64,000 bases of DNA, taken from Eubacterium limosum. Lineage in GTDB: Bacteria > Bacillota > Clostridia > Eubacteriales > Eubacteriaceae. The translations under genes and the position numbers were made by a program. Below are positions 33,191-41,745 of this stretch, piece by piece. The stretch spans positions 1,488,001-1,552,000 of the forward strand of contig NZ_CP019962.1 in NCBI RefSeq assembly GCF_000807675.2. Reading direction: 5' to 3'. How positions within the stretch are numbered: the first letter of the stretch is position 1; each line of letters starts with the position of its first letter. The notes under the pieces were generated by a model that saw nothing but the letters and a program-made list of their open reading frames with translations, had not been told where the DNA came from and did not search any database.

Positions 33191-36100
33191 ATGATTGTGG
33201 AAGGATTAAGGAAAAAAGCGAGTATCTTAATGTGTGTGTTGCTGACAGCGGCAGTACTGCTGATCGGCTCAGGAAGGGCAAAGGCCTCCGGTGCGCAGAC
33301 AGGCACCATTACCTTTAGTGTGGAGCGTTTTACCATTGGACAGGGTTATTTTGTCGAGCCGGTTCAAGTGCCGATTTATGAAGGGGATACCGCTAAGAAG
33401 GTTCTTGACCGGATGCTTGAGCCCACTGGCGGCTATGTGCAGAAGGAGGGTTCGGAAAGCTTTTATGTGACGGCTCTGAAAAATGCGGATTCGGGAGCGC
33501 TTGACATTCCTTACTATATTACGGATATGAGCGGCTATAAAATTACCAATGATAATAATGACGGGAATGCAAAATATCCGGATCTTGGTGAGTTTTCCTA
33601 TACAGAGCATTCAGGATGGATGTACGCTGTCAATAGTACTTTTCCCAATTATGGTATGGACAGTTATGTTCTAAAGGACGGCGACGTGATGCGCCTTCAA
33701 TTTACCATGTGGGGAACAGGTGCGGATGTCGGTGATCCTTACAATGCCGGGAAATATGATTTTGACATACCCAACCGGGATAGTCTGACAAAAACGATTG
33801 CGGCGTTTAACGGGCGGGCAGATAAAGAGGAGTTGCTTGGTATCTCTTTCATAGCAGACGCGTACAGCCAAGCCATGGGTGCTCTTGAAACCATTGATCC
33901 TGGCATTACCGATCAGAATGATCTTGATCAGGCACAGGCGTATTTGGAATCGGCCATAGAATCAAAAAATTTACAGGCAATCACGCTCAATCAGGATAAA
34001 TTAAATCTCAACTACGGCGGCGAGGATCAATTGAGCGTTGGCTATATTCCTGAAAACTGCCGGGTGGATGAAGGCATAAAATGGACCAGCAGTGACCGGG
34101 ATTGTGTCTATGTTGAACAGGATGGGAGAATCTACGGTGACAGTATCGGGACGGCTGTCGTCACCGCTACCCTGGGCGATTTCACCGCCAGCTGTGAAGT
34201 AACCGTAAGTGAGGAAAGCGCCGAAAAGCCCCTGCAGGGCATCAGCCTGAACCCGTCGGAGATAAGCCTGGGCAAGGGAAAGACAACCGCACTCAAGGTC
34301 AGCTATAATCCGGCAGACACCACGGATGACAAAACCGTTACCTGGAGTTCGAATAATGAACAGGCGGCAACCGTGGACGCCAATGGCCGCATTACAGCGG
34401 TGGCCAAAGGTGTGGCCGTGATCACAGCGCAGGTGGGCAGTTTTACTGCGGACTGCCAGGTTACCGTCACAGAGGACGATCCGGTCGACCCGCCAGATAT
34501 TACGGATGAGGATATTGCCGCTGTCAAAGAAGTGGTCCGGCTGGCCGCGATTTTGAACACCAATGCCAGCCCGTCTCTGGATGAGGTTAAAGTGGTTGAG
34601 AATGCTTACAATAACCTGACAAGCGTACAGCAGTCGCTCTTAACAGCAGAACAGGATGCCAATATACAGGTCGCCATTAACAGCGGATACAGCAAAGTGT
34701 TGTCCCAGGTGGTGGCGGTGTGCGAGCCTGCGGCAGAGACGGTTCAGACAGTCATTGACAGCGGTGGAAAACCTGACGACCAAAGTCTTTTTAATCTGGT
34801 TCAGGCCGAAAAAGCACTGAACGCCATAGGCGATTATGATGGCTTCTTGACCCAGGATCAGAAAATCTATGATCAGGCTGAAAAGAAAATGAAAAAGGTG
34901 ACAGGCGCTTTAAAAGATGTCAACGCATCGGATAACGGCGTCACGGTTAAAGGGCGTTCCCTGACACTGCCGTGGACCGTAAAGGTCGAAGCGCAGAAGG
35001 CTGAAGTCACCTCTGAGCAGCAGGCAGCTCTTGAGGGGGATGCCCAGTATCTGGATCCGGCCATCGAAAGCCAGTATGAAATCAGGCTGAAGGATTTTGC
35101 CGCTGCACAAAGCGCGGATGTTATACCTGAATATGATACCCAGGGAAAGAGCTTTAAAATTACAATGCCCTCCGGGGATTACACAGCGCCGGCCTTTGGG
35201 GCGCATGAGCAGCTGACCCTTCTGCATAACGGCGAGCGCGTCGGTTTTGTGGATGAAAAGGGAAATGCCCTGGTGATGTACGACGCTAAGAACAATAGCT
35301 TTAGCTTTTCAACTGACAGCTTCTCCACGTTCGCTGTGGTATCGGACCACCGCATTGCCATTGAAAACTTTATGCTGAGTGATACAGAAAAAACGCTTTT
35401 GCTGGACATTGCAAACCCCAGCTTTGAGCTGAGTGTGATGAGCTTTAAGCCATATGATACCACGGATAAAAACAGACTGACCTATACCTCCTCCAACCCG
35501 TCAGTGGCCAGCGTGGACGATAAGGGCATTGTCACCGGGCATGTCAAAGGGACGGCGGTTATTACCGCTGAGGTGTGCGGCATTAAAAATCAGTGTACGG
35601 TGACGGTAAAGATGAACCGCTATGTGGATTTTGAGAGCTACTGGCCAACCTTCAGAAAGAATAACAGCAACATGGCCATTGTGGACGCTAGCCTGCCAAA
35701 TGCGGGAAATAACCTAACGGAAAAATGGGTGAACAGTGCTATCAACACAGGGGGCAAGCAGATGACGGCCGGCACCCCCCTGGTGGTGGACAACTATGTT
35801 TTTGTCTCCACCCAGAACAACAAGCTCTACAAGCTGGATAAAAACACCGGCGCCATTGTAAAGGAAGCAAAGCTCGCGAAAAAAATAGAATTTTTCTCTT
35901 ACGCCACCTATGGCGATGGTATGATCTTTGTACCGGAGGAAGACGGCACTATTGAAGCCTTTAACGCCGATACCCTGGATTCGCTCTGGCGGACCGAAAG
36001 CTTTGGCGGTCAGAGCAATTGCCAGGTTACCTATGCGGACGGTTTTATCTACTCAGGTACCTGGAGCGGTATGACCGACAAAGGAACTTTTTTCTGTGTG

Positions 36101-37222
36101 GATACCACGAGTAACGGCGAAATATACCAGACCAATGGTATCCGGCGTGCGAAGTGGGTTTCGGATGATGATGGCGGTTATTACTGGAGCGGTGCGACGG
36201 TGGTTGGCGATGCGGTGATCTTTGGGGGGGACTCTGGCGTGCTCCAGTCCCGTAATAAATCGACAGGGGCACTTATTGACCGGTACGCCACCGGCGGTGT
36301 TATCCGCTCAAGCATCGCTTATGACGCGGGAACCAGCGCCCTTTATTTTACAGCGGGCGGCGGCGCTACTGCCAATGGGATTACCGGCGGCGGCAAATGC
36401 TTTAAGCTCGGCGTTACCAGTGACGGGCATTACACAGGGGCTAAGATTGTAGATCTGCCGGCAGCTTCAACCACATCGCCGGTGGTATACAACGGCCGCG
36501 TGTATGTCACAACCCAGAAGGTGAACGGCTCTGGCCATGAGGAGGATTATAACAAAGCCACAGTCATCGACCAAGGCAATACGGAAAATGGAAAGCTGGC
36601 GGTTCTGGACGCGGATTCTCTCCGTATGATCTATCAGGCAGACATCGGCGGCCCGTCCAAGGCCTCGCCGCTGCTTACAACGGCTTATACAGCCGATGGC
36701 CAGCAGACAGTTTACCTCTATATCACGGTTAATAATCATGATGGCGCCATTGTCCGGGTGAAGGACTGGGCAGGAAACACCACGCCGCAGGCCGAGGTAA
36801 TCTACCGCGCCCCGGATGATGAGCAGGAATATACGACTACGAGCCTCAATTGTGACGCGGACGGTACGATTTATTACCGGAATGACCGGGGGCACCTTAT
36901 GGCGCTGACCGGCACTTCGGAGCCTGTCAGAGAGGCGGCTCCTGTTGAGGGGCGTTTGGGAATGCAAAGAGGCAATAAAGAAAGCAGCGGCGGTATGACA
37001 GCCAGAGCTTCCGGAAAAACAGCTGACAAGGCTGAGGAGGAATTTAAACCCTGGGATTTTGACGGCGCTATGCTGCCATACAGCAGAAGCGTGTCCAAAA
37101 CGCCATCGGGGAAGGAGCAGCTGAAAAAGGCTGCGGTTATCCTGGGATGTACGGCAGCGGCCATGGCGGCGCTGTATATTACCGGATGCGCGCTCTGGCC
37201 GAAGCTGGGTAAGAAGCCATGA
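33191..37222 (+). CDS. Giant surface protein: DUF4430, Ig-like domains and beta-propeller, membrane-anchored
   Basis: A 1343-aa exported protein. The signal peptide covers about 1-32. A DUF4430 domain lies at about 36-185 (GWMYAVNSTFPNYGMDSYVL, then KDGDVMRLQF). Bacterial Ig-like (BIG2) domains are at about 265-430 and 730-810 (VTWSSNNEQAATVD, GVAVITAQVG). A PQQ-like beta-propeller covers about 815-1270 (VFVSTQNNKLYKLDKNTGAI, GMIFVPEEDGTIEAFNADTL). A C-terminal helix (residues about 1312-1335) anchors it. The ATG at 33191 lies only 2 bases after GAGGAG; a GTG at 33197 has better spacing and may be the true start. It overlaps the ECF S-component gene by 4 bases, tying it to import. Confidence 0.83.
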   Translation: MIVEGLRKKASILMCVLLTAAVLLIGSGRAKASGAQTGTITFSVERFTIGQGYFVEPVQVPIYEGDTAKKVLDRMLEPTGGYVQKEGSESFYVTALKNADSGALDIPYYITDMSGYKITNDNNDGNAKYPDLGEFSYTEHSGWMYAVNSTFPNYGMDSYVLKDGDVMRLQFTMWGTGADVGDPYNAGKYDFDIPNRDSLTKTIAAFNGRADKEELLGISFIADAYSQAMGALETIDPGITDQNDLDQAQAYLESAIESKNLQAITLNQDKLNLNYGGEDQLSVGYIPENCRVDEGIKWTSSDRDCVYVEQDGRIYGDSIGTAVVTATLGDFTASCEVTVSEESAEKPLQGISLNPSEISLGKGKTTALKVSYNPADTTDDKTVTWSSNNEQAATVDANGRITAVAKGVAVITAQVGSFTADCQVTVTEDDPVDPPDITDEDIAAVKEVVRLAAILNTNASPSLDEVKVVENAYNNLTSVQQSLLTAEQDANIQVAINSGYSKVLSQVVAVCEPAAETVQTVIDSGGKPDDQSLFNLVQAEKALNAIGDYDGFLTQDQKIYDQAEKKMKKVTGALKDVNASDNGVTVKGRSLTLPWTVKVEAQKAEVTSEQQAALEGDAQYLDPAIESQYEIRLKDFAAAQSADVIPEYDTQGKSFKITMPSGDYTAPAFGAHEQLTLLHNGERVGFVDEKGNALVMYDAKNNSFSFSTDSFSTFAVVSDHRIAIENFMLSDTEKTLLLDIANPSFELSVMSFKPYDTTDKNRLTYTSSNPSVASVDDKGIVTGHVKGTAVITAEVCGIKNQCTVTVKMNRYVDFESYWPTFRKNNSNMAIVDASLPNAGNNLTEKWVNSAINTGGKQMTAGTPLVVDNYVFVSTQNNKLYKLDKNTGAIVKEAKLAKKIEFFSYATYGDGMIFVPEEDGTIEAFNADTLDSLWRTESFGGQSNCQVTYADGFIYSGTWSGMTDKGTFFCVDTTSNGEIYQTNGIRRAKWVSDDDGGYYWSGATVVGDAVIFGGDSGVLQSRNKSTGALIDRYATGGVIRSSIAYDAGTSALYFTAGGGATANGITGGGKCFKLGVTSDGHYTGAKIVDLPAASTTSPVVYNGRVYVTTQKVNGSGHEEDYNKATVIDQGNTENGKLAVLDADSLRMIYQADIGGPSKASPLLTTAYTADGQQTVYLYITVNNHDGAIVRVKDWAGNTTPQAEVIYRAPDDEQEYTTTSLNCDADGTIYYRNDRGHLMALTGTSEPVREAAPVEGRLGMQRGNKESSGGMTARASGKTADKAEEEFKPWDFDGAMLPYSRSVSKTPSGKEQLKKAAVILGCTAAAMAALYITGCALWPKLGKKP

Positions 37223-38160
37223 TGGATAAGACAGCTGCGGATATCCGCGCACAGACGGCAAAAAGAAAACGGACATTTGTCTCAGCACTCATCATCCTCC
37301 TGCTGATCCCCCTGACCATCTGGTTTGGCGTTCGGTTTTTGGATGACCGGAAATATCTGTTTATCAGTCTGCTGATCATTCTCTACACGGCTGTTCCCTT
37401 TGTCATGCGGTTTGAGGGGCGCCGGCCCGATGCCCGGGAGATCGTCGTGATCGCCGTGATGGCAGCCATTGTAGCCTGCGGAAATTTAGCTTTTTTCATG
37501 CTAAAGCCATTTCAGGCGGGGACAGCGCTGGTGATCATTGCAGGGATATGCCTGGGGCCGGAAGAGGGCTTTTTGACAGGAGCTATGGCAAGACTGGTTA
37601 TCAATATGTTTGCCAGCCAGGGGCCCTGGACGCCCTGGCAGATGTTTTGCTGGGGACTTCTTGGCTTTCTCGGTGGGCTCTGTTTTAACAGGGATGAGGA
37701 GTTTTCAAAGAAGGAAGTTGATTTTAAGGTGGTCATGGGGCCGCTCATCTGTGTTGCAGTGTCGCTGGCGCTGGGGTTTGGCATCTGGGTTATTTCGGAT
37801 GCACAGGGGCCCTTTGTGGGGTGGTGGCTTTACGGCTTTGGCGCTGTTGGCCTGCTGGCCGGAGTGCTGCTCCAACGCAGGCGCCTTCCGGTCGACCGGC
37901 TGACACTGGCAGTCTTTGGTTTTCTGGCTACCTTTATCATCTATGGGGGTATTATGAACATTGCTGCGCTGGTCATGTCTGCCAGTGTTTCGGGCTCTGG
38001 TGTGGGCCTTGACTGGGGCTCCATGAAGCTGCTCTATATTTCCGGCGCGCCCTACGATGCGGTGCACGGGTTGGGCACTGCCATTTTTGGTGCGCTGCTT
38101 GGGCCAGTGATGATTGAGAAGCTGGAGCGGGTAAAGATTAAATTCGGCCTGTATCATTAA
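37219..38160 (+). CDS. ECF transporter S component, CbrT-like (predicted cobalamin), copy 1
   Basis: A 313-aa membrane protein with about seven or eight helices. The loop QGPWTPWQMFCWGLLGFL and FEGRRPDAREIVVIAVMAA are characteristic of the ECF S-component group linked to cobalamin (CbrT). It binds substrate in the membrane and passes it inward when docked on EcfT and the ATPases. The start overlaps the stop of the giant DUF4430 protein (ATGATGG) and the DUF4430 lipoprotein follows after 32 bases. Substrate specificity is inferred from context and family resemblance. Confidence 0.82.
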   Translation: MMDKTAADIRAQTAKRKRTFVSALIILLLIPLTIWFGVRFLDDRKYLFISLLIILYTAVPFVMRFEGRRPDAREIVVIAVMAAIVACGNLAFFMLKPFQAGTALVIIAGICLGPEEGFLTGAMARLVINMFASQGPWTPWQMFCWGLLGFLGGLCFNRDEEFSKKEVDFKVVMGPLICVAVSLALGFGIWVISDAQGPFVGWWLYGFGAVGLLAGVLLQRRRLPVDRLTLAVFGFLATFIIYGGIMNIAALVMSASVSGSGVGLDWGSMKLLYISGAPYDAVHGLGTAIFGALLGPVMIEKLERVKIKFGLYH

Positions 38161-38192
38161 AGGCCGAAAGCAATAAAAGAAAGGGAGATAAA

Positions 38193-39287
38193 ATGAAAAG
38201 AGGTATTCAGAAAAAGGGAATTTTATTATTGGCAATGCTTTTGCTGGCAGTGCTCACGCTGGCAGGGTGTAAGGACCCCATCAGCGGGCTGACAGAGGGC
38301 AGCTCTGACGAAGAGGTGGTTCAGCTGGCGGATACAAATCCGCTGCCGGAAAACGGTGTTGTAACAGCAGCACAGTTCCGCTCCATCGAAGGGCAGGATA
38401 AGGTAGTGACCTTTGAGGGAAGCACCATGAATGGAATTCAGTATGCCTGGAGCTTTAACGGTAAGGATATTCATAATCCAGAAGACCAAAACCTGAAGGT
38501 GGACTTTACCACTGAGGGCGGCACACTCAATAATGTTAAATCTGCAGCCGGCGATGCCGCCTACGGCCTGGGCATCACCCTGACGGGCAATAAGGGGCTC
38601 ATCACCGTGCCGCAGCTTACCATTACGCTGCCGGAAAAATGGGATGCCGACTCGGCTGTTTTTTGCAAGCTGAACAACGGGCAGCCGGCAAAAATGAGCA
38701 ATGTGACCTTTGACAACAGTGCGGAAACCACAAAAATGACGGTCAATATCGTGGAGACCGGCGGAGATTATTATATCGTGGCCGGAAAAACCATTGCGCC
38801 GGTTCCCACACCATCAGCTGGAAATCCTGACGGAACAACACCGGGAGACAGCGGAAATACGGGCTCTGGAAGCTCAGGCGGCAACAGCTGTACCATTTCC
38901 ATCAGCTGTTCGACCATTCTTAACAATATGGGCAATCTGAAAAGCGGTAAGGAAAGCTTTGTGCCATCGGATGGCTGGATTTTAAAACCGACGACGGTTC
39001 AGTTTAATGAGGGAGAAAGTGTCCACGATGTGCTGCGGCGGGTATGCCGAGACAACGGCATTCATATGGAATCCAGCTTTACACCGGCTTATAATGCGGC
39101 TTATGTGGAAGGTATCAACCAACTCTATGAATTTGACTGCGGTGAGCTTTCCGGCTGGATGTATAACGTCAACGGCTGGTTCCCGAACTATGGGTGCAGC
39201 CAGTATACTGTCGAAAACGGCGATGTAATCAATTGGGTTTATACCTGTGATCTTGGCCGTGACGTTGGCGATAACAGCATGTGGTAA
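38193..39287 (+). CDS. DUF4430-domain lipoprotein
   Basis: A 364-aa lipoprotein. The signal peptide ends in a lipobox LTLAGC, so Cys26 should be lipidated and the protein held on the outer face of the membrane. A middle region of beta strands (about 45-205) and a Gly/Ser/Thr linker precede a C-terminal DUF4430 domain (about 265-364) with VQFNEGESVHDVLRRVC, SGWMYNVNGWFPNYGCSQYT and VENGDVINWVYTC. The last two segments align by eye with the intrinsic factor beta domain. It lies between an ECF S component and EcfT and is a good candidate for a ligand-delivering receptor. Confidence 0.82.
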   Translation: MKRGIQKKGILLLAMLLLAVLTLAGCKDPISGLTEGSSDEEVVQLADTNPLPENGVVTAAQFRSIEGQDKVVTFEGSTMNGIQYAWSFNGKDIHNPEDQNLKVDFTTEGGTLNNVKSAAGDAAYGLGITLTGNKGLITVPQLTITLPEKWDADSAVFCKLNNGQPAKMSNVTFDNSAETTKMTVNIVETGGDYYIVAGKTIAPVPTPSAGNPDGTTPGDSGNTGSGSSGGNSCTISISCSTILNNMGNLKSGKESFVPSDGWILKPTTVQFNEGESVHDVLRRVCRDNGIHMESSFTPAYNAAYVEGINQLYEFDCGELSGWMYNVNGWFPNYGCSQYTVENGDVINWVYTCDLGRDVGDNSMW

Positions 39288-39630
39288 AACCATAAAACAG
39301 GTAACGGAGGGGACAGAACTCCTCTCTGTGCCGGTTTTTGGCTGAACGCCTTTTTAAGGGCTTCTTCGCAAGCCTTTAAAAAGGCGCTTAGAGGAGCTAT
39401 CGCATACAACGGCTCTTTTAGGTGTCTTGTCATCCCTATCTTTTCTATGTTGGGTGAAGCGGTGAAATCGTACGGGCAGCATTCGGGCGCAGGCCTGCAC
39501 CGCTTCATTCAGAAACCATCGTTCTTAATTATTACACAAATAAGAACAAAGGATGTGATGGCAGGCAGCGGGAGCGGGCCACCTCCGCTTCCGTCCAGTA
39601 TTATATTATAACAATCGAGGGGAGATTGAT
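39288..39630 (+). other. Structured 340-base non-coding region between DUF4430 lipoprotein and EcfT
   Basis: No gene is supported. It contains a 17-base near-perfect hairpin (39347-39363 with 39370-39386, loop CTTCGC) and a 10-base perfect stem TGAAGCGGTG/CACCGCTTCA (39455-39464/39498-39507) enclosing a 33-base loop. A smaller GTTCTTA/TAAGAAC pair lies near 39530. It could be a processing or attenuation region, or a small RNA. I recognise no riboswitch class. Confidence 0.5.
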
Positions 39631-40569
39631 ATGGAAGATTCTTTTTCCGGCTATCATCCGGTCATTAATTTTGTCTACTTTGTTGCAGTGCTTGTTTTTA
39701 GTATGTTTATACTTCACCCGGTGTTTCTGGCTGTTTCGCTATTCTCTGCCTTTGTCTATTCAGGGGTTTTGAAGGGATGGATTAAAGCGCTGAAATCCGC
39801 GCTGATTTGTCTGCCGGTTATCATCATTGTGATGTTAATTAACCCGATGTTCAACCATTACGGCGTCACAATTTTATTCTATCTTTATAATGGGAATCCG
39901 GTAACGCTGGAGAGTATCGTCTATGGGATCGCCATGGGAGTAACCCTGATCACTGTTTTTATCTGGTTCTCCTGCTACAGCAAGGTAATGACCTCGGATA
40001 AATTTATCTTTTTATTTGGGCGGGTTATTCCCGCATTGTCTTTAATCCTTTCAATGGTGCTGCGCTTTGTGCCAAAGTTTATCGCGGAAATTAAGGTGAT
40101 CAGTAATGGACAGAAATGTATCGGGCGGGACCTGAGCAATGGCAGTATCTTTCAGCGGGCCAGGCACGGCGTGACGATTCTGTCAATCATGATTACCTGG
40201 GCGCTTGAGAACGCCATTGAAACAGCGGACAGTATGAAGGCGCGCGGATATGGGCTTAAAGGCAGAACAGCTTTTTCCATATATCGTTTTGACCGCCGTG
40301 ACACCGTGGCTTCTGTCATTATGCTGGCCGTTTTGGCCTGCGTGGTTGTGGGAATTTCCAGGGGCTTTTCCTTTACGCAATACAATCCTCAGATTAGGAT
40401 TTCCGGGCTTCAGCCGTTATCTCTGGGCAGTTTATTTACCTATCTGTCTTATTTTATCTTTTGTATGATGCCGGTCATTATCGACGGTGTGGCTGAGCTC
40501 AAGTGGTGGTGGCTTAAGAGGCAGATTTCTGAGGCAGAGGAGCATTACGAAGGAGTTGAAGCTATTTGA
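39631..40569 (+). CDS. ecfT: ECF transporter transmembrane coupling protein EcfT
   Basis: A 312-aa membrane coupling subunit of the CbiQ/EcfT family. It has several N-terminal helices, then an amphipathic coupling region with the conserved Ala-Arg-Gly signature in ADSMKARGYGLKG near residue 203, and a C-terminal helical pair. EcfT joins the S component to the two ATPases. A GAGGGGAG site precedes the ATG. It serves the two S components here and perhaps the orphan CbiMN and ThiT. Its stop overlaps the start of the interrupted LRR gene. Confidence 0.9.
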   Translation: MEDSFSGYHPVINFVYFVAVLVFSMFILHPVFLAVSLFSAFVYSGVLKGWIKALKSALICLPVIIIVMLINPMFNHYGVTILFYLYNGNPVTLESIVYGIAMGVTLITVFIWFSCYSKVMTSDKFIFLFGRVIPALSLILSMVLRFVPKFIAEIKVISNGQKCIGRDLSNGSIFQRARHGVTILSIMITWALENAIETADSMKARGYGLKGRTAFSIYRFDRRDTVASVIMLAVLACVVVGISRGFSFTQYNPQIRISGLQPLSLGSLFTYLSYFIFCMMPVIIDGVAELKWWWLKRQISEAEEHYEGVEAI

Positions 40570-41711
40570 TCCGGCAGACAGTGGAGATTGGCTTTGGGCG
40601 AAGCTCGCCCAGAGCTGTTTTACGAAGAAGCTATGCGCTTAACAATCATTTGAGCGGCGAGGTCGTTATTCCAAACGGCTTTACCGATATTGAGGTATCC
40701 GCCTTTAAGGATATGAAAAATATTACAAAAATTGTCCTGCCCAAAACGCTTTTACATATTGATGAGCGGGCCTTTTGTGGCTGTGAGAGCCTTGAGGAGG
40801 TCGTACTGCCGGAGGGGGTTGAATCCATTGGAGACGAAGCCTTCTGTGGCTGCAGGGCACTTGAAAATGTGCGGCTTCCTTTTGGACTCAGAGTTATTTC
40901 AAGGGGACTGTTTAAAAATTGCCTTAAGCTCAGGGCGGTGACAGGTCTCAGGTCTGTGCAGCGCATTGAGGATGGAGCGTTTTGGAACTGCCGCTCTCTG
41001 GCAGCCATAGAATTTAGCGGAAAAATTGAAACCGTCGGGATCTACGCCTTTTACCGCTGTGAGAGACTGGAGAAGCTGAGTTTTAAGGGCGCAGTGAAGT
41101 GCCTGAAGAGTCATTGTTTTGATGGCGCAGGGTTCAAAGAGCTGTTCCTGCCGGAAGGACTTGAGTAGATTCGGGATGGGGCTTTCCTGTACTGTGAGAA
41201 GCTGCGCCGGCTGGTTTTGCCGGGCTCGCTTTTGGAGATTGGAAGCTATGCCCTTGCGGGCTGTGTTCGTTTAACAAAAATAATATTTCAAGGCGGGGTC
41301 CCTGCATTCGGACAGGCCGCTTTCCCTTCAAACGCACGGGTTGTTTGTCGTTGGAATCAGGATTCCCGGCTTCTGATGGAAGCCAGGGGATTTAAATTAT
41401 GCCGAAAACAGGATGAGTTTGCGCTCTATCTGTACCATTACCCTGAAACAGCGGTTCTCGAATTTGAGGCTTCCCCAAAGGATACCTTCCTTCTGATTTT
41501 TGGCATCCGGGAAATACCAGCAAGGGCCTATTGTGGCCGTGAAAAAATCAGAAAAGTGCTCATCGGAGAGGGTGTGGAGTGTATTGGACAAAAAGCCTTT
41601 GCCGATTGTAAAAGGCTGAGCGATGTGTCCTTACCCAAAAGTCTGAAAGTTGTGGGTGAAGGCGCCTTTCGCGGCTGTCCAGCGGAGGCATCTGCGTTGT
41701 ACAAAAAATAA
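40566..41711 (+). pseudogene. Leucine-rich-repeat (LRR_5) gene interrupted by an in-frame TAG
   Basis: The reading frame from the TTG at 40566 encodes LRR_5 repeats (IGDEAFCGCRALENVRLPFGL) to residue 200. It then meets TAG at 41166-41168 and continues in the same frame, with normal LRR text (IRDGAFLYCEKLRRLVLPGSL), to TAA at 41709-41711. The full product would be 381 aa. At this repeat position Gln is natural (LPEGLE-Q-IRDGAF), so CAG to TAG is a one-base nonsense change. The protein has no signal peptide. It overlaps ecfT by 4 bases. Both halves remain well preserved, so the mutation is recent, or the stop is read through, or two fragments are made. Confidence 0.75.
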
Positions 41712-41736
41712 AGGAGGATTGAGCAGCAGGGCTGCT
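41711..41736 (+). promoter_or_regulatory. Ribosome binding site separated from its start by a small hairpin
   Basis: AAGGAGG at about 41711-41717 is the only good site before the ATPase ATG at 41746, but it is too distant. AGCAGC/GCTGCT (41722-41727/41731-41736) with loop AGG would fold out 15 bases and shorten the gap. An in-frame TAA at 41737-41739 excludes an earlier start. Confidence 0.5.
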
Positions 41737-41745
41737 TAAAATGAT

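Noticed and set aside
41166-41168. Pyrrolysine insertion at the amber codon
   Set aside because: TAG is used as an ordinary stop by many genes here (for example the class II aldolase, PHP, CpXC, purA, carB and greA genes), no pyl genes are in the window, and Gln to stop is a single-base change in an LRR repeat.
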